A DNA stretch of 8,290 nt from Candidatus Parcubacteria bacterium (GTDB taxonomy: Bacteria; Patescibacteriota; Minisyncoccia; Phycocordibacterales; UBA6065), in the NCBI GenBank assembly GCA_019661795.1, contig JAIFWQ010000012.1:1-8290 (forward strand), written 5' to 3'. Shown piece by piece: positions 1 to 4,822 of the stretch. How positions within the stretch are numbered: position 1 is the stretch's first letter; every line of letters starts with the position of its first letter. Position numbers and translations under genes: made by a program. Below the pieces are notes generated by a model that was not told where the DNA came from, did no database searches, and was given only the letters and a program-made list of their open reading frames with translations.

Positions 1-1083
1 GCGCTCTTTCTTGCCGGTCGTCGCATTGTATATATAAGAGCCCGCTTCGAGGGTTCCCGAATAGACGCGGAAGAATGTCAGTTGTCCGACGAACGGATCG
101 TTCTGGAGCTTGAAAGCGAGGGCCGCGAAAGGCTCCTTGTCGTCCGCGTGGCGGAGCACTTCTTCGCCAGTATCTGGATTGGTGCCTTTGACCGCAGGGA
201 TGTCGAGCGGCGAAGGCAGGTAATCGACGACGGCGTCGAGGACGAGCTGAACGCCCTTGTTTTTGAGCGCCGTACCGGTAAGCACCGGGAAGAGCTTGCA
301 GGCCAATGTCGCCTTGCGCAGCATCTTTTTGATCGTAGGGACGTCGAATTCCTTGCCTTCGAGGTATTCGGTCATCATCGTGTCGTCGGTCTCGGCGACC
401 TTCTCTATCATCTCCGCGCGGTATTTGTCGGCTTCGGCCTTCATGTCCGCAGGGATCTCATGTTCGATCACGTTGATGCCCATCTCCCCTTCGAACGTAT
501 AGAACTTCATTTTGACGAGGTCGATGACGCCCTGAAAATTCTCTTCGGAGCCGATCGGGATCTGGATCCTGACGGCATTCTTGTTGAGGCGCTCGCGGAT
601 CGACGCGAACGATTTTTCGAACGACGCGCCCATGCGGTCCAATTTATTGATGAAGCAGATGCGGGGCACGTTCGATTCGTCGGCATAGCGCCAGTTGGTC
701 TCTGACTGCGGCTCTACGCCCGCCACGCCGTCGAATACGACGACCGCGCCGTCGAGGACGCGCAAGGATCGCTTCACTTCGACGGTAAAGTCGATGTGGC
801 CCGGGGTGTCGATGACGTTGAAGCGGTGCTTCATCGAATTGTCGCCTTTCGGCATGTACGTCGGATTCCAGAAGCAGGTGATGGCGGCGGCCGTGATGGT
901 GATGCCGCGCTCGCGCTCCTGTTCCATCCAGTCGGTGGTCGTCTCGCCTTCGTGCACCTCGCCGATCTTGTGGATCATGCCGGTGTAATAGAGGATGCGC
1001 TCGGAGGTCGTCGTTTTGCCCGCGTCGATGTGGGCGATGACGCCGAAGTTTCGGACCTTGTCCAATGGGTAATCTCTTTGCAT
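1..1083 (-). CDS. fusA: Elongation factor G, N-terminal 361 residues (partial)
   Basis: EF-G is the cytosolic GTPase that drives tRNA-mRNA translocation on the ribosome and, with RRF, ribosome recycling. Reading down from the ATG at 1083, the frame stays open to base 1 and encodes residues 1-361, about half of a usual EF-G (roughly 700 residues). All GTPase motifs are visible: G1 AHIDAGKTTTSER at 17-29, G2 RGITIT in the switch I region, G3 DTPGH at 92-96, G4 NKLD at 146-149, and G5 around GTALKNKG at 270-277. The remaining residues enter domain II. The gene is third in the str operon, 37 nt behind rpsG. No Shine-Dalgarno motif precedes the ATG, but a TATAAT lies just upstream. Domains III-V and any following tuf gene lie outside the window. 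The family call is essentially certain. Confidence 0.98.
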   Translation of the reverse strand, partial: MQRDYPLDKVRNFGVIAHIDAGKTTTSERILYYTGMIHKIGEVHEGETTTDWMEQERERGITITAAAITCFWNPTYMPKGDNSMKHRFNVIDTPGHIDFTVEVKRSLRVLDGAVVVFDGVAGVEPQSETNWRYADESNVPRICFINKLDRMGASFEKSFASIRERLNKNAVRIQIPIGSEENFQGVIDLVKMKFYTFEGEMGINVIEHEIPADMKAEADKYRAEMIEKVAETDDTMMTEYLEGKEFDVPTIKKMLRKATLACKLFPVLTGTALKNKGVQLVLDAVVDYLPSPLDIPAVKGTNPDTGEEVLRHADDKEPFAALAFKLQNDPFVGQLTFFRVYSGTLEAGSYIYNATTGKKER

Positions 1084-1107
1084 GTGTGCGTTTAGGTTTG
1101 AGAGCTA

Positions 1108-1113
1108 ATTATA
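1108..1113 (-). promoter_or_regulatory. Possible internal -10 box for fusA
   Basis: A perfect TATAAT hexamer on the minus strand sits between the rpsG stop codon and the fusA start. It would start transcription about 18 nt before the fusA ATG. No good -35 is seen at 16-18 bp; a TTGCCC lies at 21 bp. It could allow extra EF-G synthesis independent of the ribosomal protein genes, or be a chance AT-rich spacer. Confidence 0.35.
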
Positions 1114-1120
1114 TACGAGA

Positions 1121-1591
1121 TTACCAAGCGAAGTGGGCAAAAGCCTTGTTCGCCTCGGCCATCTTGTGAGTGTTCTCGCGCTTCCTGACCGCTTCGCCTT
1201 CGTTTTTGGAAGCGGCGATGATCTCGTCAGCGAGCTTCGCCGATATCGGAGCGCCCTTTTTAGAGCGGGCCGCGTCGATGATCCATTTTATGGAGAGAGC
1301 CTGTCGGCGCTCCGGCCTGACTTCGACGGGAACCTGATAGTTCGCGCCGCCGACGCGCCTCGATCGGACTTCGACGTTCGGAGCGGTATTTTTAAGGGCA
1401 GCCTCGAAGACGTCGAGAGGATTCTCGACCTTCGCCTTCTCTTTGATGATATCGAAGCACTTGTATATATTGGCGCGCGCCGTGTTCTTCTTGCCGTCGA
1501 ACATGATGTAGTTCATGAGCTTCGAGACTTTCTCGGAGTTGTAGATCATGTCGGGCTGGAGGTCGCGCTTGATGTTTATCTTTCTTCGCAT
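1121..1591 (-). CDS. rpsG: 30S ribosomal protein S7
   Basis: S7 is the primary 16S rRNA-binding protein that organises the head of the small subunit and lines the E-site. The 156-residue length is typical of bacterial S7. Visible family signatures are the N-terminal IKRDLQPDMIYNSEKVSKL segment, the FDGKK turn, NTAPNVEVRSRRVGGANYQVP at about 68-88, and the C-terminal NTHKMAEANKAFAHFAW tail. The ATG start matches the conserved MRRK N-terminus. It lies 29 nt after rpsL and 37 nt before fusA, the classical str-operon order. No Shine-Dalgarno motif is found; a GATAAT sequence lies 18 nt upstream of the ATG. In E. coli S7 represses its operon by binding the roughly 100-nt rpsL-rpsG spacer. Here that spacer is too short for the same site. 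Confidence 0.98.
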   Translation of the reverse strand: MRRKINIKRDLQPDMIYNSEKVSKLMNYIMFDGKKNTARANIYKCFDIIKEKAKVENPLDVFEAALKNTAPNVEVRSRRVGGANYQVPVEVRPERRQALSIKWIIDAARSKKGAPISAKLADEIIAASKNEGEAVRKRENTHKMAEANKAFAHFAW

Positions 1592-1620
1592 GGGAGTTGT
1601 TTAAGGGAGATTATCGCAGA

Positions 1621-2037
1621 TTATTTGGCCGCTTTCGGCTTTTTCGTGCCGTACTGGCTGCGACCTTTTCCTCGCTTCTCGACGCCTGCCGCGTCGAGCA
1701 CGCCTCGGACGACCGAATAGCGGAGACCGACGTCTTTGACGCGTCCGCCGCGCAGAAGGACCACCGAGTGCTCCTGCAGGTTATGGCCCATGCCTGGGAT
1801 GTAGGCGGTGACTTCCATGCCGTTCGAAAGGCGCACGCGGGCGATCTTTCGGATAGCGGAGTTAGGCTTTTTCGGCGTCTTGGTCGTGACCTTGATGCAT
1901 ACGCCTCGCTTGAAAGGCGAATTGAAATAGCGCGGCTTATTTTTAAGCACGTTGAAGCTCTTCGTGAGAGCGACTGACTTCGATTTTCGAGGGAGCGTGC
2001 GGCGCTTCCTCTTCACCAGCTGATGAATGGTCGGCAT
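1621..2037 (-). CDS. rpsL: 30S ribosomal protein S12
   Basis: S12 sits at the decoding centre of the small subunit and controls accuracy; it is the classical streptomycin-resistance protein. The 138-residue protein belongs to the longer form known from Gram-positive bacteria, with a stretch at about 21-41 that E. coli S12 lacks. Conserved blocks are KRGVC (43-47), TPKKPNSA (54-61, the E. coli K42 region), GHNLQEHSV (84-92), RGGRVKD (96-102) and GRSQYGTKKPK near the end. After D102, the residue normally beta-methylthiolated, the family's LPGVRY is replaced by VGLRY. This is one residue shorter and loses the proline of E. coli position 90. The gene heads the rpsL-rpsG-fusA operon. No Shine-Dalgarno motif precedes its ATG. 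The identification is certain; the loop deletion is read directly from the DNA. Confidence 0.98.
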   Translation of the reverse strand: MPTIHQLVKRKRRTLPRKSKSVALTKSFNVLKNKPRYFNSPFKRGVCIKVTTKTPKKPNSAIRKIARVRLSNGMEVTAYIPGMGHNLQEHSVVLLRGGRVKDVGLRYSVVRGVLDAAGVEKRGKGRSQYGTKKPKAAK

Positions 2038-2072
2038 TCGTATCGTTTTGTTATGGAAGAGGCGGTCCTTCG

Positions 2073-2105
2073 CGGATCCGGGGCGCTAGATTGGCCGCCG
2101 GTCCG
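2073..2105 (-). promoter_or_regulatory. Imperfect GC-rich hairpin in the rpsL leader
   Basis: Within the 185-bp gap between rpsL and rsmC, bases 2073-2084 pair with 2094-2105 in 11 base pairs. The helices are CGGA/TCCG, CCGG/CCGG and GGC/GCC. They are broken by single bulges at 2077 and 2097 and capped by a 9-nt loop. No T-run follows on either strand, so it is not an intrinsic terminator. If rpsL is transcribed from further right, the hairpin lies about 35 nt before its ATG, where a ribosomal-protein autoregulatory site would be plausible. A weak candidate promoter is TTGTCA (2181-2176) with TAATCT (2158-2153) 17 bp further on. A regulatory role is inference. Confidence 0.4.
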
Positions 2106-2210
2106 TTACTCGCCTGTTCCCTGTTAAATAGCGCTTTTTCAAACGCTTCAAGAGATTACTATATATCCCCGGCTATGACAAGCGATTATGGCTTATACGC
2201 CGCAATTGAG

Positions 2211-2216
2211 TAATAT
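2211..2216 (+). promoter_or_regulatory. Possible -10 box for rsmC
   Basis: TAATAT ends 6 nt before the rsmC ATG, so the expected start of transcription would fall on or next to the start codon and give a leaderless message. No convincing -35 is visible 17 bp upstream. The rest of the gap is divergent control space shared with rpsL. Confidence 0.3.
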
Positions 2217-2222
2217 AGAGCG

Positions 2223-3149
2223 ATGATCAAGGAAAACCTCCCTCTCGAACTCCTCAACAAGCATATTGCGGAGCTTGGGCTCGCAGAGCCTCTCCATATA
2301 GAGAGCGATAACGACCTGTTCCGAAAAACCGAAGCGCCGGCCCGAAGCGCCGTCGTATTTTTGCCGAAATCGAAGGCTTTGATCGATATGACGCTCGCCC
2401 TTGTCTCGGGCATGGTCGCCGAGAACGGCACGATCGTGCTCGCCGGCTCGAACGATGCGGGCATCAGATCGGCGAAAGCGGCGTATGAAAAGAATATCGG
2501 TCCCGTCGAACGAAAGATCGTCGGGAATCATTCCGCGCTCTACATAGGATCGAATAAAAGGCTCGGCGCGGTAGGAGGACGCAAAACGTGGCGGGATTTC
2601 CTTTCGTTCTCACCCCTTATATATAAAGACACCGCCCTCGAGGCCGCGAATCTGCCCGGGGTCTTCAGCGCAGGCGAATTGGATGAAGGCACCAAACTGC
2701 TTTTGGACCATATCCCATATGACAAACGGTCGGTCCTCGACGTGGGCTGCGGCGCGGGCGTGATCGGCGCGATATATAAAAAGAAAAACCCGGCGGCGGA
2801 CGTGACGATGACCGATTCGAGCATGCTCGCCATAGAAGCGGCGAAAGAAACGCTCAAGAAAAACGGGATCGAGGCGAACGTAACGATCTCCAACGTATTT
2901 TCGAACGTCGAAGGCGCGTTCGACCTCGTTTTGTGCAATCCGCCATTCCATTCGGGCGTCCAGACCGACTATTCGTTCATAGAACGATTCGCCGCGGGCG
3001 CGAAACAGCGCCTGAAACCCGATGGCGAAGTCTATGTCGTCGCCAATTCATTCCTTTCATACAAAGACACTCTCGAAAAACACATCGGTCCGACGGAGAT
3101 CGTCGCCGACGACAAAAAATTCAAGGTCTTCAGATCGAAAGCCCGGTGA
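2223..3149 (+). CDS. rsmC: 16S rRNA (guanine-1207-N2)-methyltransferase, RsmC family
   Basis: RsmC transfers a methyl group from S-adenosylmethionine to N2 of G1207 in helix 34 of 16S rRNA during late 30S maturation. The 308-residue protein keeps the two-domain layout. A degenerate methyltransferase-like N-terminal domain covers about 1-125, with FLPKSK at 46-51 and a VLAGSNDAGIRSA segment at 72-84. The catalytic domain follows, with LPGVFS at 144-149, SAM-binding motif I VLDVGCGAGV at 171-180, the SNVFS block at 223-227, catalytic NPPFHSG at 239-245 and a KFKVFR end. These blocks follow the order and spacing of E. coli RsmC (343 residues). The paralogue RlmG (23S G1835) has the same architecture and cannot be fully excluded. 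The gene diverges from rpsL, and its 3' end overlaps the convergent protease gene by 20 bp. No clear Shine-Dalgarno motif is present. Confidence 0.88.
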   Translation: MIKENLPLELLNKHIAELGLAEPLHIESDNDLFRKTEAPARSAVVFLPKSKALIDMTLALVSGMVAENGTIVLAGSNDAGIRSAKAAYEKNIGPVERKIVGNHSALYIGSNKRLGAVGGRKTWRDFLSFSPLIYKDTALEAANLPGVFSAGELDEGTKLLLDHIPYDKRSVLDVGCGAGVIGAIYKKKNPAADVTMTDSSMLAIEAAKETLKKNGIEANVTISNVFSNVEGAFDLVLCNPPFHSGVQTDYSFIERFAAGAKQRLKPDGEVYVVANSFLSYKDTLEKHIGPTEIVADDKKFKVFRSKAR

Positions 3150-3753
3150 TCGTCCGAAAAAGCCACGGGATCAAAGGCGCGAAAAACTGCCAGACGAACG
3201 CCAGGAACACGATGACGCCGAGAAAGCCGAATCTCTCGATCGACTTCCTCACGCGCATCCAGCCTGACGGCAGGACAGCCGATATGATCTTCGATCCGTC
3301 GAGAGGCGGTATCGGCACGAGATTGAATATGGCGAGCGTGATATTCACGAGGACGATGATGGCGCAGAGCGCCGCGACAGGGCCGTCCGCGATCCCATGC
3401 GGCGCGAGATACAGGCGGATGAAGAGCCCGAATATGAGGGCGATGACGATATTCGAGAAAGGCCCCGCGACCGCGACGATGGCTTCGCCCCATCTCTGAT
3501 TCTTCAGATTGTAGGGATTGAAAGGCACCGGCTTGGCCCAACCGAAAAGAAAGCTTCCCGGCAGCATGAGAGATATGATCGGCAGAATGATCGTGCCGAC
3601 AGGGTCGATATGGCGGAGCGGATTGAGCGTCAGCCGGCCTTCGTATTCCGCCGTCCGGTCGCCCTGCATCAAAGCCGCGTATCCATGGGATATCTCATGG
3701 ATGATGACCGAAAAGAGCAGGACTATGAGCGAAAAGACGAATTGAAAGGCCAT
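3130..3753 (-). CDS. Site-2-type membrane metalloprotease (peptidase M50 family)
   Basis: This is a zinc-dependent intramembrane protease of the short, bacterial site-2 protease type. The 207 residues form a mostly hydrophobic protein. A first membrane segment carries HEISH (19-23), the HExxH zinc motif. Further membrane segments lie at about 54-71, 91-115, 127-147 and 175-200. The second conserved motif, NLVPIPPLDGSK (144-155), supplies the third zinc ligand D152. There is no PDZ domain, unlike RseP or SpoIVFB relatives with added domains, so its substrate cannot be inferred. It diverges from rpmB and converges on rsmC, with stop codons overlapping. The ATG at 3753 places the zinc motif at the expected depth from the N-terminus. 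No Shine-Dalgarno motif is present. Family assignment is strong; the physiological role is unknown. Confidence 0.93.
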   Translation of the reverse strand: MAFQFVFSLIVLLFSVIIHEISHGYAALMQGDRTAEYEGRLTLNPLRHIDPVGTIILPIISLMLPGSFLFGWAKPVPFNPYNLKNQRWGEAIVAVAGPFSNIVIALIFGLFIRLYLAPHGIADGPVAALCAIIVLVNITLAIFNLVPIPPLDGSKIISAVLPSGWMRVRKSIERFGFLGVIVFLAFVWQFFAPLIPWLFRTITGLSI

Positions 3754-3770
3754 AAACTTGCGAAAATGCC

Positions 3771-3780
3771 TTTATATGAT
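3771..3780. promoter_or_regulatory. Overlapping divergent -10 elements between protease gene and rpmB
   Basis: The gap between the two divergent genes is only 40 bp. On the plus strand TATGAT (3775-3780) ends 13 nt before the rpmB ATG. On the minus strand TATAAA (3776-3771) ends 17 nt before the protease ATG. The two hexamers share two base pairs, which would make a compact bidirectional promoter with leaders of roughly 7 and 10 nt. No strong -35 is seen for either direction. Confidence 0.4.
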
Positions 3781-3793
3781 AGCATGACCGCCT

Positions 3794-4036
3794 ATGGCAA
3801 AAACCTGCCCCGTAACCAAAAGGACCTCGCTCGTAGGAGGCGGATACTCGAACGCGACCCGCGCGACGCAGTTCAACCCTACCGGAAAAAGGCGCCGATA
3901 TGTGAACCTTCAGGCGAAGAAGATCTATATCCCCGAGCTCAAGAAGTCGATCCGACTCACTCTTTCGACCCGCGCGATCAAGACCATCAACAAGAACGGC
4001 GCGTACGCGACCTTGAGAAAGGCCGGCATCATATAA
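3794..4036 (+). CDS. rpmB: 50S ribosomal protein L28
   Basis: L28 is a small basic protein of the large subunit located near the E-site region. The 80-residue product has the L28 pattern: MAKTCPVT at the N-terminus, GGYSNATRATQ, a lysine/arginine-rich KRRRYVNLQAKKIYIPE block at 32-48, IRLTLSTRAIKTINKNG at 53-69 and a short C-terminal helix. Only one cysteine (C5) is present, so this is not the zinc-ribbon form. The start is fixed by the conserved MAK. There is no Shine-Dalgarno motif, and the ATG lies about 7 nt from the predicted transcription start. In many bacteria rpmB is paired with rpmG; here it is followed instead by a tiny possible membrane-peptide gene and then a terminator. Confidence 0.97.
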   Translation: MAKTCPVTKRTSLVGGGYSNATRATQFNPTGKRRRYVNLQAKKIYIPELKKSIRLTLSTRAIKTINKNGAYATLRKAGII

Positions 4037-4037
4037 T
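4032..4037 (+). promoter_or_regulatory. TATAAT overlapping the rpmB stop codon
   Basis: A perfect -10 hexamer spans the rpmB TAA stop. TTGAGA lies upstream at 4013-4018, but the spacing is only 13 bp. It could give a second start for the small downstream frame, or simply reflect the codons ATC-ATA-TAA. Evidence is weak. Confidence 0.25.
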
Positions 4038-4041
4038 CCCG

Positions 4042-4055
4042 GCCGCGCTCGCGGC
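4042..4055 (+). other. Short GC hairpin after rpmB
   Basis: GCCGC (4042-4046) and GCGGC (4051-4055) can form a 5-bp stem with a GCTC loop directly after rpmB. No T-run follows, so it is not a terminator by itself. It might stabilise the rpmB 3' end or be a remnant. Confidence 0.3.
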
Positions 4056-4103
4056 ATGGACAAAGGGCAGATTAGGAGTACCATCAGGAAAACCCCCTGA
4101 AAC

Positions 4104-4196
4104 ATGCCCTTCTGCGCTTTCGCCCTCATTATCGTGATGGGCCTGGTGCTCATCGTGATGTCGGATAGCTCCGACCATTCTCCGAAAAAGAAATAA
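4104..4196 (+). CDS. Possible small single-span membrane peptide (30 aa)
   Basis: I do not recognise a family. From the ATG at 4104 the frame encodes 30 residues and stops with TAA. Residues 4-19 are strongly hydrophobic (CAFALIIVMGLVLIVM), enough for one membrane span. They are followed by a polar SDSSDHSP stretch and a KKK end, which by the positive-inside rule suggests a cytoplasmic C-terminus. The frame ends 2 nt before a strong intrinsic terminator, so it fills the space between rpmB and the end of that transcript. Upstream AGGA (4086-4089) is 14 nt from the ATG, which is far for a Shine-Dalgarno site. A 14-codon frame (4056-4100) ends 3 nt before the ATG and could couple translation. 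It could be chance coding; conservation in relatives would decide. Confidence 0.45.
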   Translation: MPFCAFALIIVMGLVLIVMSDSSDHSPKKK

Positions 4197-4198
4197 CG

Positions 4199-4222
4199 GG
4201 ACGACTTCGCGGTCGTCCTTTT
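4199..4222 (+). terminator. Intrinsic terminator after rpmB and the small frame
   Basis: GGACGAC (4199-4205) pairs perfectly with GTCGTCC (4212-4218) around a 6-nt TTCGCG loop, followed by TTTT and a T-rich stretch. It ends the rpmB transcription unit and separates it from the Nudix gene, whose promoter begins at once downstream. Confidence 0.87.
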
Positions 4223-4225
4223 CAT

Positions 4226-4253
4226 TTGCCCGGAATAGCAGAAGGCGTACAAT
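4226..4253 (+). promoter_or_regulatory. Sigma-70-like promoter for the Nudix gene
   Basis: TTGCCC (4226-4231, 4 of 6 matches to the -35 consensus) and TACAAT (4248-4253, 5 of 6 matches to the -10) are separated by 16 bp. They lie immediately after a terminator and before an isolated gene. The predicted start near 4260 leaves a leader of about 11 nt. Confidence 0.55.
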
Positions 4254-4254
4254 T

Positions 4255-4264
4255 AGGAGCAGGA
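4255..4264 (+). promoter_or_regulatory. Shine-Dalgarno site of the Nudix gene
   Basis: AGGAG (4255-4259) lies 11 nt and AGGA (4261-4264) lies 6 nt before the ATG at 4271. This is the only clear Shine-Dalgarno motif in the window, and it selects ATG 4271 over an in-frame TTG at 4226 that falls inside the -35 element. If transcription starts near 4260, only the second motif remains in the mRNA. Confidence 0.6.
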
Positions 4265-4270
4265 AAATCT

Positions 4271-4750
4271 ATGAACCCTGAATTGCAATCGCTTTGCTTC
4301 CTCGTTGAGGGGAACATGACGCTTCTTGCCAAGAAAGGCAGGGGCTTGATGAAAGGGTGGCGCACGGGATTTGGAGGAAAAAGAGAGCCTCAAGACGCTT
4401 TGTATACGGACTGTACGATCCGAGAAGGCCAAGAAGAGCTCGGCTTCACGCCGATCGCCCTGTACATCGACTGCTTCGCTTTTCTGGACGTGTATCGTTT
4501 GAAAGGCTCGATCGAAGAGCACCTGCGAAGAGTCGCGGTCCAGATCTGCACTCAGTGGAACGGCATCCCAAGGGCGAGCGCGGAGATGCTCGACCCTCGG
4601 TGGTTTCCGAAGGATGATCTGCCCCTCGCGGAGATACATCCATCGAATCACGAATGGATCGGACGCGTCTTGAGAAGAGAAAGGCTGCATATCAAAAAAG
4701 TAGTCGATGGCGAAAGGACGCTTTCCGTCGACATCGTGCCCGCCTCATAG
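4271..4750 (+). CDS. MTH1-like Nudix hydrolase
   Basis: Nudix enzymes hydrolyse nucleoside diphosphates linked to another group; MTH1/MutT relatives clean oxidised nucleotides from the dNTP pool. The 159-residue product resembles human MTH1 along its length: LLAKKGRGLMKGWRTGFGGK (18-37), catalytic REGQEELGF (51-59) with the metal-binding glutamates E52, E55 and E56, and EMLDPRWFPKDDLP (105-118). The Nudix box is irregular. The first glutamate is D42, and one extra residue sits between it and R51. Residues aligned to the MTH1 base pocket (N33, W117, D119, D120) are T32, H123, S125 and N126, so 8-oxo-dGTP should not be assumed as substrate. The gene stands alone between two terminators with its own promoter and Shine-Dalgarno site. 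This autonomy could reflect an acquired cassette. Confidence 0.88.
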   Translation: MNPELQSLCFLVEGNMTLLAKKGRGLMKGWRTGFGGKREPQDALYTDCTIREGQEELGFTPIALYIDCFAFLDVYRLKGSIEEHLRRVAVQICTQWNGIPRASAEMLDPRWFPKDDLPLAEIHPSNHEWIGRVLRRERLHIKKVVDGERTLSVDIVPAS

Positions 4751-4751
4751 C

Positions 4752-4778
4752 AACCGGATCCATTGGATCCGGTTTTTT
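4752..4778 (+). terminator. Intrinsic terminator after the Nudix gene
   Basis: AACCGGATCC (4752-4761) and GGATCCGGTT (4765-4774) form a perfect 10-bp stem with a 3-nt ATT loop, followed by TTTTCTTTTCT. It begins 1 nt after the Nudix stop codon. No A-run precedes it, so it acts on the plus strand only. Confidence 0.95.
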
Positions 4779-4789
4779 CTTTTCTATCG

Positions 4790-4795
4790 TATAAT
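4790..4795 (+). promoter_or_regulatory. -10 box of the superoxide dismutase gene
   Basis: A perfect TATAAT lies between the terminator and the gene, 27 nt before the ATG, predicting a leader of about 20 nt. The -35 region would fall within the terminator stem and T-run, and no good TTGACA match is found at 16-18 bp. Confidence 0.55.
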
Positions 4796-4822
4796 CTATG
4801 TATAAGCGCTAACTACACTCAT

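Noticed and set aside
82..705. Long plus-strand open frame opposite fusA
   Set aside because: It is the antisense shadow of a clearly conserved EF-G frame. Its charge-rich, low-complexity translation resembles no protein family.
4042..4055. Hairpin after rpmB as an intrinsic terminator
   Set aside because: No T-run follows; the real terminator is at 4199-4222.
4056..4100. 14-codon frame after rpmB as a leader peptide
   Set aside because: It has no Shine-Dalgarno motif, no attenuator-like codon run and no recognisable pattern. It is kept only as a possible coupling element for the following small frame.
3397..4137. Plus-strand open frame of about 246 codons spanning the protease gene and rpmB
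   Set aside because: It runs antisense to a conserved M50 protease and out of frame with L28, and its composition is arginine/glutamate-rich shadow sequence.
4071..4267. Shared ATTAGGAG and CAGGAAAA words upstream of the small frame (4071-4092) and of the Nudix gene (4252-4267), as a possible repeat
   Set aside because: The shared words are short and spaced differently; they look like purine-rich ribosome-binding sequence rather than a duplicated element.
4226..4270. Upstream TTG start for the Nudix protein
   Set aside because: It overlaps the promoter -35 and the end of the terminator T-tract. ATG 4271 has properly placed AGGAG/AGGA motifs and gives the expected MTH1-like N-terminus.
4763..4822. 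Upstream TTG start for the superoxide dismutase
   Set aside because: The extra residues would be encoded by the terminator stem, the T-run and the TATAAT box; ATG 4823 gives the normal family N-terminus.
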